A DNA stretch of 64,000 bases, from assembly GCF_021504595.1 (NCBI RefSeq), contig NZ_JACSGT010000001.1:1302001-1366000 (forward strand). The letters run 5' to 3'. Position numbers and translations under genes: made by a program. The notes beneath the pieces are model-generated. The model ran no database searches. It was given only the letters and a program-made list of their open reading frames with translations, and was not told the DNA's origin. This document shows positions 1 through 10,104 of this stretch, one piece after another (position 1 is the first letter of the stretch; every line of letters starts with the position of its first letter). This DNA comes from Chryseobacterium indicum (GTDB taxonomy: Bacteria > Bacteroidota > Bacteroidia > Flavobacteriales > Weeksellaceae).

Positions 1-259
1 TGTGTTACTCGAAGCCGGAGCTTGCGGAACGTATTCTTTAGCCAATAATTGCCCCGGAGGAATTACCGAAATCATTCAGGATGATACCAATGGAGAAATT
101 GCGAATATTGAAAATTATGAAGATTTTTCGCAGAAAATTATGAAGATTCTTCATGAAGATCATGAAAATGAAGCCATTAAAAATTCTATAAAATCCAGAT
201 TTTCCAAGAATATTATCTTAAATCAGTACGAAAAGGTTTTGCTGGATCTGATGAAATAA
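1..259 (+). CDS. Glycosyltransferase family 4 (group 1), C-terminal fragment cut by window edge
   Basis: The reading frame is open from the first bases, so the gene begins outside the window and no start should be assigned here. The visible 86 residues carry the late donor-binding signature of GT-B retaining glycosyltransferases: an E-x-G-A-C-G stretch followed by PGGITEII, where the Glu and the GG-x-x-E segment usually contact the nucleotide-sugar. A short helical tail follows. Such enzymes transfer sugars in cell-surface polysaccharide or lipopolysaccharide synthesis. The substrate cannot be judged from this fragment. The far end of the window is also a glycosyltransferase, of a different family. 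Confidence 0.75.
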   Translation, partial: VLLEAGACGTYSLANNCPGGITEIIQDDTNGEIANIENYEDFSQKIMKILHEDHENEAIKNSIKSRFSKNIILNQYEKVLLDLMK

Positions 260-322
260 CGTCTTGAGTATTCAGCTAATATTTTTTAATTTTGGATTTT
301 TAATTTCAGAAAACAATTAGTA

Positions 323-673
323 ATGATTAAAATCCAGAAACTGGGATGCGCCTGCGAAAAACCGACTTCCACTTATACAGAATTCAGAACGTCAGAATTG
401 GGGATTGATAAAACCAACGGAAGATTTGCCGAAGTAAGCATTCAGCAGTGTAAACTTTGCCAGAGAATCTGGATCCAATATTTTGTGGAATATGAAAGTT
501 TTTCCAAATCCGGAAGATGGTACAAAGGAATTGTTTCTAAAAAAGACCGTCCTCAAATTACCCCCGAAAATGCTGTAGAATATCTCGAAAGTCTTGATTG
601 GTACGTTTACGGAGGCTCGTATTTTGAAAGCACAGGAGAATTCGGACAGGGGAAACTGAGGTTGGATTTGTAA
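323..673 (+). CDS. Hypothetical protein with Cys pairs, 116 aa
   Basis: I do not recognise a family. The N-terminus has a C-x-C pair (C9, C11) and a C-x-x-C pair near residues 43-46 (CKLC), an arrangement able to bind one zinc ion. The rest is rich in aromatic residues (several Trp and Tyr), suggesting a compact fold. There is no signal peptide, so it is probably cytoplasmic. The ATG at 323 gives a sensible N-terminus just before the first Cys pair. It lies 63 bp after the glycosyltransferase and may share its transcript. The function is unknown. Confidence 0.6.
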   Translation: MIKIQKLGCACEKPTSTYTEFRTSELGIDKTNGRFAEVSIQQCKLCQRIWIQYFVEYESFSKSGRWYKGIVSKKDRPQITPENAVEYLESLDWYVYGGSYFESTGEFGQGKLRLDL

Positions 674-900
674 CAGGTTGGAAGTATGAAGCCGGGAGCT
701 GGAAGATCATACTACTGGAAAAGTTTAGTTTAATGAATAAAAGATTAAATTTAAAAGATATTTGCAATTCTTTAAACTTTCATCTTCCATCCTCAATCAT
801 CCCTCTCAAAAATTTGACAAATCTCACTTTCTCACGTGGTAATAAATCGTTAAATTTGTAAGCATAAGAAAGTTAATAATAAACAAATTCATAAAATAAC
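674..900. other. Intergenic region with GGAAG-rich degenerate repeat
   Basis: No gene is seen here. Around 677-710 the sequence is a purine-rich run built on GGAAG and GAAGTATGAAG. Around 779-795 the complementary pyrimidine run (CTTCCATCC) appears, so the two could pair loosely. The 11-mer GAAGTATGAAG recurs inverted at 56488-56498. The 3' part holds a candidate lpdA promoter. Confidence 0.4.
851..858 (+). promoter_or_regulatory. Candidate -7 box of lpdA promoter
   Basis: TAAATTTG matches the Bacteroidota -7 consensus TAnnTTTG exactly and lies 42 bp before the lpdA ATG. I could not find a convincing TTTG -33 element at the usual spacing, so this is a candidate only. Confidence 0.45.
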
Positions 901-2304
901 ATGAGTCAATTTGATGTTACCGTAATCGGTTCCGGTCCTGGTGGTTATGTTGCTGCAATCCGTGCTGCACAATTAGGTTTCACAACAGCAATTATTGAAA
1001 AATATCCAACTTTGGGAGGAACTTGTCTTAACGTGGGATGTATTCCGTCAAAAGCGCTTTTAGACAGCTCTGAGCATTTTGAGAACGCAAAACACAATTT
1101 TGCAGGTCACGGAATCATTATCAACGAGCCTCAAGCCGACATTGCAAGAATGATCGAGCGTAAAAATGAGGTAATCAAACAAAACACAGACGGAATCAGC
1201 TATCTGATGAACAAAAACAAAATCACTGTTTTTGAAGGAGTTGGAAGTTTCGAATCTGCTACTCAGATCAAAGTAACGAAAAACGACGGTTCTACAGAAA
1301 CCATCGAATCCAAATATACCATCATTGCAACAGGTTCTAAACCTTCTTCTTTACCTTTCATCACTTTAGATAAAGAAAGGGTAATTACTTCTACGGAAGC
1401 TTTAAATCTTAAAGAAATTCCGAAACATTTAGTGGTAATCGGAGGTGGAGTAATCGGTCTTGAATTAGGTTCTGTTTACTTAAGATTGGGAGCTCAGGTT
1501 ACTGTGGTAGAGTTCATGGATAAAATTATCCCGACAATGGACGGAGCGTTAAGTAAAGAATTAACGAAAGTTCTTAAAAAGCAGGGAATGAAGTTCATGC
1601 TTTCTACAGCCGTTTCAGCCGTGGAAAGAAACGGAGATACCGTAAAAATTACAGCGAAAGACAAAAAAGGAGAGGAAGTAACGGTAGAAGGAGATTACTG
1701 TCTGGTTTCTGTAGGAAGAAAACCTTACACAGACGGACTTGGACTGGAAAAAGCTGGTGTTGAGCTTGACGAAAGAGGAAGAGTGAAAGTAAATGACCAT
1801 TTACAGACCAACGTTGCCAACATTTATGCAATCGGGGACGTTATAAAAGGAGCAATGCTGGCTCACAAAGCAGAAGAGGAAGGCGTTTTTGTTGCTGAAA
1901 CTTTAGCAGGACAGAAGCCTCACATCAATTATAATTTAATTCCGGGAGTGGTTTACACATGGCCGGAAGTTGCAGGAGTTGGAAAAACCGAAGAGCAGTT
2001 GAAAGAGGAAGGAGTCGCTTACAAAGTAGGTTCTTTCCCGATGAGAGCTTTGGGAAGAAGCCGTGCAAGTGGTGATGTGGATGGTTTGGTAAAAATTATT
2101 GCAGATGAAAAAACAGACGAAGTTCTTGGAATGCACATCGTAGGAGCAAGAGCAGCAGATTTAATTGCTGAAGGAGTTATTGCTATGGAATTCCGCGCAA
2201 GTGCAGAAGATATCGCAAGAAGTTCTCACGCGCACCCGACGTATGCGGAAGCGATTAAAGAAGCAGCTTTAGATGCTACCGCGAAAAGACCAATTCATAT
2301 GTAA
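901..2304 (+). CDS. lpdA: Dihydrolipoyl dehydrogenase (E3)
   Basis: This FAD enzyme reoxidises dihydrolipoamide with NAD+ in the 2-oxoglutarate and pyruvate dehydrogenase complexes and the glycine cleavage system. The 467 residues are full length. The FAD-binding GSGPGG is at 10-15, and the redox disulfide GGTCLNVGC has C42 and C47. A second Rossmann glycine motif (GGGVIG, about 181-186) binds NAD. The dimerisation domain holds the catalytic pair H445 and E450 in HPTYAE. The E1 and E2 partners sucA and sucB are more than 55 kb away in this window, so E3 is transcribed apart, as expected for a subunit shared by several complexes. A terminator hairpin follows directly. Confidence 0.97.
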   Translation: MSQFDVTVIGSGPGGYVAAIRAAQLGFTTAIIEKYPTLGGTCLNVGCIPSKALLDSSEHFENAKHNFAGHGIIINEPQADIARMIERKNEVIKQNTDGISYLMNKNKITVFEGVGSFESATQIKVTKNDGSTETIESKYTIIATGSKPSSLPFITLDKERVITSTEALNLKEIPKHLVVIGGGVIGLELGSVYLRLGAQVTVVEFMDKIIPTMDGALSKELTKVLKKQGMKFMLSTAVSAVERNGDTVKITAKDKKGEEVTVEGDYCLVSVGRKPYTDGLGLEKAGVELDERGRVKVNDHLQTNVANIYAIGDVIKGAMLAHKAEEEGVFVAETLAGQKPHINYNLIPGVVYTWPEVAGVGKTEEQLKEEGVAYKVGSFPMRALGRSRASGDVDGLVKIIADEKTDEVLGMHIVGARAADLIAEGVIAMEFRASAEDIARSSHAHPTYAEAIKEAALDATAKRPIHM

Positions 2305-2325
2305 TTGATTAACAATCATATAAAT

Positions 2326-2362
2326 AAAAAAGAGAAATCAGATATTGGTTTCTCTTTTTTTT
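2326..2362 (+). terminator. Rho-independent terminator after lpdA
   Basis: An inverted repeat pairs AAAAAGAGAAATC with GGTTTCTCTTTTT and ends in a T run. It lies 22 bp after the lpdA stop. It also argues against starting the next gene at the upstream in-frame ATG codons, which fall in or just after the hairpin. Confidence 0.75.
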
Positions 2363-2398
2363 GGCATGAAAGTGGAGCTGGAGATTAAAAAAAGTGTT

Positions 2399-3265
2399 AT
2401 GAAAAATATATTTATGAGTGTTTTGTTTCTTGTAGGAAGTTTTTCTTTCGCGCAGGAAGCAGGAAAAGCAGGCGAGCTTTTAAAAAACGAGGCTTCAAAA
2501 ACAGAAATGGAATCTCCAAAAGCAAAAAGAACGGAGAGCAGAAACAGCAATAATTCAGGGTTCAGAAATCAGAATGGAAATAATAACGGATTCAGAGTTA
2601 AAAATCCAAATTATCAATGGAATCAGCAGTATGGATATTCCGAAGTTTTTCTGAGAATTCCAGAGCAGGGAATGTTCAGTGTGGAACTGGGAGATCAGTT
2701 TATTTCCAACAATTCCGGAAGATTCAGATTTTTTGATCTCCCGTCGGGAAGAATTCCTGTTTCGATTTACGAAAGCGGGTATTTATTATACAGAACCACT
2801 TTAAATGTAAGAAACAACAGCAGGCTGGTTCTTGATTTCTTTACCAATGAAGGATTGTTTTTATTAGATTCATATCCTGTTCAGAACCAGTCTTACGGAT
2901 TTAATGACTGGAATGATGTCTGGAATAATCCTTACGGAAATTCGGGAGGATGGAATGATGGCGGAAGTTATGCCAATTTAATGGATAACAGTTCTTTCAG
3001 TGAATTCATGGATATGTTGAGAAAAAATGCTAGATTCGACGACAGTAAACTCTCTATGATCCGACAGCAGATGCGTACAACCATGTTTACTTCCCAACAG
3101 ATCAGTGCTTTGGTAAAAGAAGTGAGTTTTGATAAAAATAAACTTTCCCTTGCAAAATCTATGTTTTCAAAATGTGTAGATAAGCATAAATATTTTCTGG
3201 TTTATGATGCCTTCGATTTTGAAAGCAGCAAACGGGAACTGATGGAATTTGTACAAAATTCATAA
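2399..3265 (+). CDS. Secreted DUF4476 domain protein
   Basis: The start at 2399 is chosen because it begins a clean signal peptide (MKNIFMSVLFLVGSFSFAQ). The in-frame GTG/ATG codons further upstream overlap the lpdA terminator. The 288-residue protein has a low-complexity Asn/Gly/Arg-rich linker after cleavage. Next comes a beta-rich middle resembling the PEGA-like segments found in this family (about 75-150). The C-terminal helical domain from about residue 196 matches DUF4476, a Bacteroidota family of unknown function. The product is likely periplasmic or surface-associated. There is no T9SS tail. It stands alone, with a 350 bp gap downstream. Confidence 0.75.
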   Translation: MKNIFMSVLFLVGSFSFAQEAGKAGELLKNEASKTEMESPKAKRTESRNSNNSGFRNQNGNNNGFRVKNPNYQWNQQYGYSEVFLRIPEQGMFSVELGDQFISNNSGRFRFFDLPSGRIPVSIYESGYLLYRTTLNVRNNSRLVLDFFTNEGLFLLDSYPVQNQSYGFNDWNDVWNNPYGNSGGWNDGGSYANLMDNSSFSEFMDMLRKNARFDDSKLSMIRQQMRTTMFTSQQISALVKEVSFDKNKLSLAKSMFSKCVDKHKYFLVYDAFDFESSKRELMEFVQNS

Positions 3266-3290
3266 GAGAATAGTTTGAAATTAATATTAA

Positions 3291-3490
3291 ACCTGTCTAA
3301 ACTTTTTTACAGCAAAAGATGCAAAAGATTGTAACACTTTAGCTGTTTAAGTTTAATTCCTAAATTGAAAAAAGAGAACATAAGTTAAAAAATCTTTGAT
3401 TTTTTTCCTTGCAGACTTTTTTAATACTTTAAACGAATCGAATAAAGTCTTTTGTCTCTTTTGCGGTTAATTTTAAAATTAGTTTAAACA
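3291..3490 (-). repeat. Dispersed ~200 bp hairpin-forming intergenic repeat, copy A
   Basis: This segment is the reverse complement of closely similar sequences at 16634-16832 and 37799-37990. Shared blocks include TAACCGCAAAAGAGACAAAA, AAATCTTTGATTTTT and CTAAAGTGTTACAATCTTTT. The two ends are near-inverted copies of each other (GCAAAAGAxxCAAAAGA against TCTTTTGxxTCTTTTGC). A small hairpin AAATCtttGATTT sits at the centre, so the whole unit can fold into one long imperfect hairpin. No convincing ORF is conserved among the three copies. Confidence 0.8.
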
Positions 3491-3566
3491 ACATATTAAT
3501 AATTTGATATTAAAAGTTAGAAAGAGAAGCAGATTGTTTCTCTTTTTTTGTTTAAAGTTTTACATT

Positions 3567-3598
3567 TTGCAGATTCGGGTTATATTTCCTTACCTTTG
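3567..3598 (+). promoter_or_regulatory. Promoter of the CvfB-like gene
   Basis: The -7 box TACCTTTG (3591-3598) matches TAnnTTTG, and a TTG -33 element lies at 3567-3569 with 21 bp spacing. The predicted transcript begins about 14 bp before the ATG at 3618. This supports that start over the longer upstream reading frame, which would begin before the promoter. Confidence 0.7.
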
Positions 3599-3617
3599 CA
3601 GACTAATTTTATCATAC

Positions 3618-4442
3618 ATGCAATTCGGAAAAACTCAGACTTTAAAAATTTCAGATAAAAATAATTCAGGATGGATCTTAACAGACGAATCCGGAGAAAA
3701 AGCTTTTCTTCCTAAAATTTTCATTCAGGATGATAAGGAAATTGATGACGAAATTGAGGTTTTTGTATATCAGGATGATGGAAAATTAAAAGCAACCACA
3801 GAAATTCCTTTGGCAGAAGTAGGAGAGTTTGCCGTAATGAGCTGTGTACAAAGTCTTCCAAGCGGGGCTTTTATGGATTGGGGAATCATCAAAGATTTGT
3901 TTATTCCTTACAAGCAGCAGAAATCTAAGATCATTGAAGGAAAAAGATATTTAGTATACATTTATGTGGATGAAGATCTGGAACTGATTACCGGAACCAC
4001 GAAATTCAAAAGAAATCCTCAATATCAGGATCTGCCTTTCCAGAAAGGAGATCGTGTGGATTTAATTATGATGAATGAAAGTGAGTTGGGCTGGAATGTA
4101 GTCATCAACAAAAAATATATCGGACTCATCTACAATTCGGATGTATTCAAAAAGCTGTATCCGTTGTCTGAAGAATCCGGTTATATCAAAGAGATCCGCG
4201 AAGACGGAAAGATTGACGTTTCCTTACAGCCACAAGGTTTTGAAAATATCGATGAGTTTAAAAAGAAAATTTTAGACAAACTTGAAGAAAACTACGGTTT
4301 GCTTCATCTTTCAGACAAATCAACTCCTGAAGAAATTAAAGACGAAGTTCAGATGAGCAAAAAGAACTTTAAAAAAGCCATCGGAGGATTGTATAAAGAT
4401 AAAATCATCGATATTCTGGACGATAAAATTCGGTTATTGTAA
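3618..4442 (+). CDS. S1-like RNA-binding protein, CvfB/YitL family
   Basis: The protein has 274 residues when started at 3618, just after the promoter. Upstream in-frame codons encode an implausible hydrophobic and basic leader overlapping the promoter. It has the CvfB layout: tandem S1-like OB-fold domains over the first two thirds, with segments such as FAVMSCVQSLPSGAFMDWG and LGWNVVINKKYIGLIYNSD. A C-terminal winged helix follows (about 215-274). CvfB proteins bind nucleic acid and affect virulence gene expression in Firmicutes; the role in Bacteroidota is unclear. An insertion sequence begins at the stop codon: the TAA overlaps the 4 bp target duplication. The native transcript end is therefore disrupted, but the protein is complete. 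Confidence 0.85.
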   Translation: MQFGKTQTLKISDKNNSGWILTDESGEKAFLPKIFIQDDKEIDDEIEVFVYQDDGKLKATTEIPLAEVGEFAVMSCVQSLPSGAFMDWGIIKDLFIPYKQQKSKIIEGKRYLVYIYVDEDLELITGTTKFKRNPQYQDLPFQKGDRVDLIMMNESELGWNVVINKKYIGLIYNSDVFKKLYPLSEESGYIKEIREDGKIDVSLQPQGFENIDEFKKKILDKLEENYGLLHLSDKSTPEEIKDEVQMSKKNFKKAIGGLYKDKIIDILDDKIRLL

Positions 4443-4444
4443 TT

Positions 4445-5909
<1,465 letters not shown>

Positions 5910-5968
5910 AATTATTTTGGCTAATCAAAAAGTGGTAAAAGACAATCTATAAACCTTTAAAAATAAAA

Positions 5969-5998
5969 AAACGAGCGGAAAATTTTTCCGCTCGTTTC
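5969..5998 (-). terminator. Terminator of the T9SS cargo gene
   Basis: AAACGAGCGGAAAA pairs perfectly with TTTTCCGCTCGTTT. It lies just 3' of the minus-strand gene at 6004-9915 and has A and T runs on both sides, so it could act in both directions between that gene and the IS. Confidence 0.85.
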
Positions 5999-6003
5999 TG
6001 TTT

Positions 6004-9000
6004 TTAGTCTCTGTTTTTAATCAGAAGCCAGCCTGTATATACTCTGCCGTCTGAAACTTTTATCGTATACCAGTAGTTTCCAGTCGGGACAGGACTTCCG
6101 TTGAGTTTACCGTCCCATTGCAAAGGTTTTTTAGAAATAATCTCCTTGAAAACAGGAAGACCTCTTCTGTCGTAAACGTTCACTTCAGTTCCCGGATAAT
6201 TTTCCAGTCCTGCAATTTTCCATTGGTCGTTATATCCGTCTGCATTGGGAGTGAATGCATTTGGGATGTTGAATATCGAAAAAGGTTTCTGACCAATGAT
6301 ACAGCCGCCTTTTGTTCTTACATAAACAATATATTCTCCAATATTTAAGTTCGTGAAAATGTTAGAATCCTGCCATGTGAAGTTATCTAAAGAATATTCA
6401 AAGCTGCCTGTCGCAGAAAGGATTACCGTTGCGGAATTATTGCTGATATTTACGGAAACAATTTCCGGCAAAACAGTATAACTTACCTGAATGTTATCTG
6501 TACTCTGACAGCCAAAACTATTCGTTACTGTTACAGAATAATTTCCCGGAGCTGAAACGGTAATTGTCTGAGTAGTGGCTCCGTTATTCCATAGATAAGA
6601 TGAAAATCCGCTTCCAGCATCCAAAGTAACTGTTTTTCCTTTACAGAAATCAATTCTTTCAGGAAGGTTAAATATAGGTTTAGGGTTCAGTGCTAAGTTT
6701 AATCGTACAATCTTAAAACATCCGTCCGGTGTGGAAACTTTTACGTGGATTACAGTAGCACCTAAATTGATAGAATATGCCGAAGGATTGGTAATTACGT
6801 TCCCAAAATCATCCGTATAAGTAAATGTATATCCTGAAGGATTGGCAATAATATTACTTTGATACGACGTTAAATTCACCATCATAGAGTTTCCTGTCGT
6901 ACTGTTACAGAACGTCGCCGAATAATCATTGGCAGGAACATTATTCGTTGAAAGTGTTACCGTAATTGCCAGTTTTTCAGATTCACAGTTGTTCAGCGTC
7001 TGTGTTATGTAGTAAACCGTTCCATTTACCAGAGGAGTTGTAAGTGGTAAGATATTTCCTGCGGCATCATAAAACTTAAGGGAAGTTCCGGTTACAACTA
7101 AACTTGCCAAAGTAGGATTTGCCGAAGCACAAAAATCCTGAACAGCGTTTCCTGTAGGTTTCGAAGTTTCATTTACAGTAACCTGAACAGCGATTTTATC
7201 ACTTTCGCATCCGTTAATCGTTTGAGAAGCATAATAGGTCTGTCCGTTTACCAGAGCCGTTGTAGAAGGCAAAACATTTCCGGCTGCATTGTACCATTTG
7301 ATATTCTGTCCTGTAATCTGAATATTGGCAACCGTTGGATTGGTGCTTTTACAGAAGATTTGCTGAAGATTGGTTGTTACAGGTAATGCCGTTGCTGTTA
7401 CCGTTACATTTTGGTTTTGAGCCGAAACATTTCCATTTCCGTCATTATAAGTCCAGTGGATCACATAAGTTCCCGGAACAGAATAGGAAAGAGGATCGGT
7501 AGTGGTTGCCGTAATAATTCCGGCACAATTATCTGTTGCTTTTGGAAAATTCGAAATCGTAGTATGACAGTCTCCGGTAATATTAGGAAGACTGGCAGTA
7601 TTTGGAATTGGAGCAACATTGTCTCCTACAACTACGTTTACTGTAAAACTTCCGTCGCAGGCTCCTGAGCCGGTAACCTGACAGGTGTATACTCCTGCGT
7701 TAGCTGCTGTTGCGTTGGGAATTACAGGATTCTGTAGAGTAGAAGTAAATCCGTTTGGACCTGTCCAGTTGTAATTTGTGCCTCCGGTTGCGCTTAGCTG
7801 AAGATTAGAGTTGATACAAACGGGAGAGTTTGATGAAATTACAGCAGAAGAAGTACAATCCTGAAATTTTGCAATAAATATATCATTCGATGGATGACCG
7901 CCTTGCTGCTGAAATGTTCCCGGAGTTGCAATACCAGTTGTATTATTACTGGACATTCCTGTAAAGTAAATAAATCCGTTACTGTCTTTAGTTGGTGTTC
8001 CTAATTGAGTTCCCCCGTTACCTCCATAAAAAGTTCCCCATTCTTTAACATTACTAGAATTATATTTTACTAAAAAAGTTTTAATATAGGGTCCAGTTGT
8101 TTCCATATAAGCACCGGGAGTTGCAATGCCCGTTTGGTTTGTGTAAGCCAGCCCTCCAAAAAATATATTTCCTGTAATATCTATATAGGCTGTTAATTGC
8201 ATCTGATAAATAAATGGAAAATAAACTTTATCGATAGCGTTGGATGCTAAATCTACTTTCCAGACTCCCGGTTTTAGAACACTACCAGGAACAAGCTCCA
8301 TATATTCGCCAGCAAGTAAAAGTTTATTATTAATGATTCTTGCTTCACGTACACTTTCCTGCCCGTTTTCTCCAAAATAGCTTGATCTTAACAAAATTCC
8401 TGATTTTGAAAATTTTAAATAGAGTCCATCCGATGTGCCGCCATATGTAGCCTGAAACGGATTAATCATTGGAATTGTAGAAGATTGCGTTGCTCCAATC
8501 ACTTCCAGATTATTTGTAGAAGAAAATATAGTGAAAATAGATGTTGATAATGATGAACCTCCAAAATAAGTAGACCATTGTGCATTACCCGTTGCACTGT
8601 CCAGATCAATTAAGAACCCATCATAATACCCTGCTCCGCTTGGTTTTACAGGATATGCAGCATTAATAACCGGAAAGTCTGTACTCATCGTTTCTCCTCC
8701 AAGATAAATATGGCTTTGGTTATAGGAAACAGTATAGCATTCATCAACTTGAGTTCCGCTGAAATCTTTAATATACATTAAATTTCCATTCGCATTTAAT
8801 TTTACTAATAGTGCATCTTTAGTAAGTGTTTTTTCTGCTGTACCGCCGAGATAAACATTATAATTTTCATCAAACGTAACATCATTGAAATAATCTGTTT
8901 TGGAAGTTCCGTAATAAGTACTCCAGGATCTTTGCCCGTCACTTGTAAGTTTCATTATAAATGCATCAGCTTGTCCGTTTAGCCAAGTTTGATATGCACC

Positions 9001-9915
9001 ACTTGTAGCAATATTAGAAGTACTGGTAGTTCCTCCATAAAGATAAGGTCTGTTTTGATCGTCAGTTTTAATTTTTCCGTAATCTTCTCCATAACCTCCT
9101 GCATAACTTCCCCAAACCCTTGTAGGAACCGGATCAATAACAATAGTTTTATCAGAAACATTTACAGGAGCATTAAATCCGAAAATCTCATCACCAAGAT
9201 CATTAAAAGAAACATGAATATTCTCTTTTTTATTTCCTGCAATCCAGCTGTTAGGAATATTTTCATACATTTCTCCGAAACGTAATTTCATTAAAAGTTT
9301 ATTCTCTTTTACAGCAACAAGAGCACCACTGAATTTCATTTTAATATCTGAAATTTTTCCTCCTGGATTGATAATGAAATTATACTCAATGGGTTTTGAA
9401 GTATCATTAGGTTTAAAAAATACCAGATCAATGTTCGGATAAATGTTTTTATAAGAAACTTTTTGGTAACGATGTACATTCGTTATTCCCTTTGGTTTGT
9501 TGGGAATGTTGTAATAATTATCATAATCTGAAGACTTGCCTTCAGCAATTATTTTTGCTGTTTTGTTCGAATTAATTAATTCAATATCAATTCGGTGAAA
9601 TATATTTTCATAATTAAATTCATCATAACAATATGTTTTTGCATCAACAGAATGGTCTTTTCGGAATTTTGACGAATTCGGGTTTACTGTTTTTTTTGTT
9701 TCATAAACATCATAAGAAAAACCATTAGATCGAAGCTGTACATTCAGTCCTGCAGAATGAAAAAGGTATTTTACGCCTGCATTTTCTTTACCGTCCTGAT
9801 CTACGATCTGTCCCTTGTTTTCGTAAAAATAATAATCATTGTTTTTTGAAATTTTGCTTTGAGAAAACAAAAATCCACAGCAGAAAACTGTGCATAGAAA
9901 CAATATTTTTCGCAT
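6004..9915 (-). CDS. Large secreted beta-propeller/Ig protein with T9SS type B sorting domain
   Basis: The 1303-residue protein has several parts. A signal peptide (MRKILFLCTVFCCGFLFSQ) is followed by a DUF7948-like N-terminal domain (about 22-260). An SBBP-type beta-propeller region follows, with repeated 'FGGxxxD...D..GN.Y..G' units (about 263-685). Next come an Ig-like domain (about 690-770, with paired Cys) and a HYR-like domain (about 775-865). Two CHU_C-type Ig repeats have nearly parallel 'FCKSTNPTV' and 'FCASANPTL' starts, and one further Ig-like region precedes the tail. The last 85 residues begin IPNAFTPNADGYND, the type B sorting signal recognised by type IX secretion. It is probably exported and attached to the surface, possibly as an adhesin. 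It has its own promoter and terminator. Confidence 0.9.
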   Translation of the reverse strand: MRKILFLCTVFCCGFLFSQSKISKNNDYYFYENKGQIVDQDGKENAGVKYLFHSAGLNVQLRSNGFSYDVYETKKTVNPNSSKFRKDHSVDAKTYCYDEFNYENIFHRIDIELINSNKTAKIIAEGKSSDYDNYYNIPNKPKGITNVHRYQKVSYKNIYPNIDLVFFKPNDTSKPIEYNFIINPGGKISDIKMKFSGALVAVKENKLLMKLRFGEMYENIPNSWIAGNKKENIHVSFNDLGDEIFGFNAPVNVSDKTIVIDPVPTRVWGSYAGGYGEDYGKIKTDDQNRPYLYGGTTSTSNIATSGAYQTWLNGQADAFIMKLTSDGQRSWSTYYGTSKTDYFNDVTFDENYNVYLGGTAEKTLTKDALLVKLNANGNLMYIKDFSGTQVDECYTVSYNQSHIYLGGETMSTDFPVINAAYPVKPSGAGYYDGFLIDLDSATGNAQWSTYFGGSSLSTSIFTIFSSTNNLEVIGATQSSTIPMINPFQATYGGTSDGLYLKFSKSGILLRSSYFGENGQESVREARIINNKLLLAGEYMELVPGSVLKPGVWKVDLASNAIDKVYFPFIYQMQLTAYIDITGNIFFGGLAYTNQTGIATPGAYMETTGPYIKTFLVKYNSSNVKEWGTFYGGNGGTQLGTPTKDSNGFIYFTGMSSNNTTGIATPGTFQQQGGHPSNDIFIAKFQDCTSSAVISSNSPVCINSNLQLSATGGTNYNWTGPNGFTSTLQNPVIPNATAANAGVYTCQVTGSGACDGSFTVNVVVGDNVAPIPNTASLPNITGDCHTTISNFPKATDNCAGIITATTTDPLSYSVPGTYVIHWTYNDGNGNVSAQNQNVTVTATALPVTTNLQQIFCKSTNPTVANIQITGQNIKWYNAAGNVLPSTTALVNGQTYYASQTINGCESDKIAVQVTVNETSKPTGNAVQDFCASANPTLASLVVTGTSLKFYDAAGNILPLTTPLVNGTVYYITQTLNNCESEKLAITVTLSTNNVPANDYSATFCNSTTGNSMMVNLTSYQSNIIANPSGYTFTYTDDFGNVITNPSAYSINLGATVIHVKVSTPDGCFKIVRLNLALNPKPIFNLPERIDFCKGKTVTLDAGSGFSSYLWNNGATTQTITVSAPGNYSVTVTNSFGCQSTDNIQVSYTVLPEIVSVNISNNSATVILSATGSFEYSLDNFTWQDSNIFTNLNIGEYIVYVRTKGGCIIGQKPFSIFNIPNAFTPNADGYNDQWKIAGLENYPGTEVNVYDRRGLPVFKEIISKKPLQWDGKLNGSPVPTGNYWYTIKVSDGRVYTGWLLIKNRD

Positions 9916-9933
9916 CGGTTACTAATTTTTCGG

Positions 9934-9963
9934 CAAAGATATAAAATCAGGTTATTTTTCAAA
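9934..9963 (-). promoter_or_regulatory. Promoter of the T9SS cargo gene
   Basis: On the minus strand, TATCTTTG (9941-9934) matches TAnnTTTG and a TTTG -33 box lies at 9963-9960, 18 bp further upstream. The start codon at 9915 follows about 19 bp after the -7 box. Confidence 0.7.
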
Positions 9964-10032
9964 GGTTAATAAGTCGTAATCTGAGATTAAAGTCAAAAAT
10001 ATGATGCATGTCACACTAATTTGTTTAATAAT

Positions 10033-10104
10033 TTTGTTTAACAATTTTGTCAAAAATAAAATTTGATTTAAATTTGCACAAATTTGTTTAACAAAAATGT
10101 CAAA
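10033..10104 (+). promoter_or_regulatory. tetR promoter with two copies of a probable operator
   Basis: A 22 bp motif beginning TTTGTTTAACAA and ending TGTCAAA occurs at 10033-10054 and 10083-10104, with 20 of 22 positions identical. The core TTGTTTAACAA is nearly palindromic. A partial third copy starts near 10020. Between them a textbook promoter is present: TTG at 10047-10049 and TAAATTTG at 10069-10076. The first motif covers the -33 box and the second covers the start codon of the TetR gene. This layout fits autorepression by the TetR protein; that is inference. Confidence 0.65.

Noticed and set aside
2345..2398. Longer N-terminus for the DUF4476 protein
   Set aside because: It would start within the lpdA terminator and place 18 extra residues before a clean signal peptide.
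3504..3617. Longer N-terminus for the CvfB-like protein
   Set aside because: The extra codons lie upstream of and across the -33/-7 promoter and encode a non-homologous hydrophobic leader.
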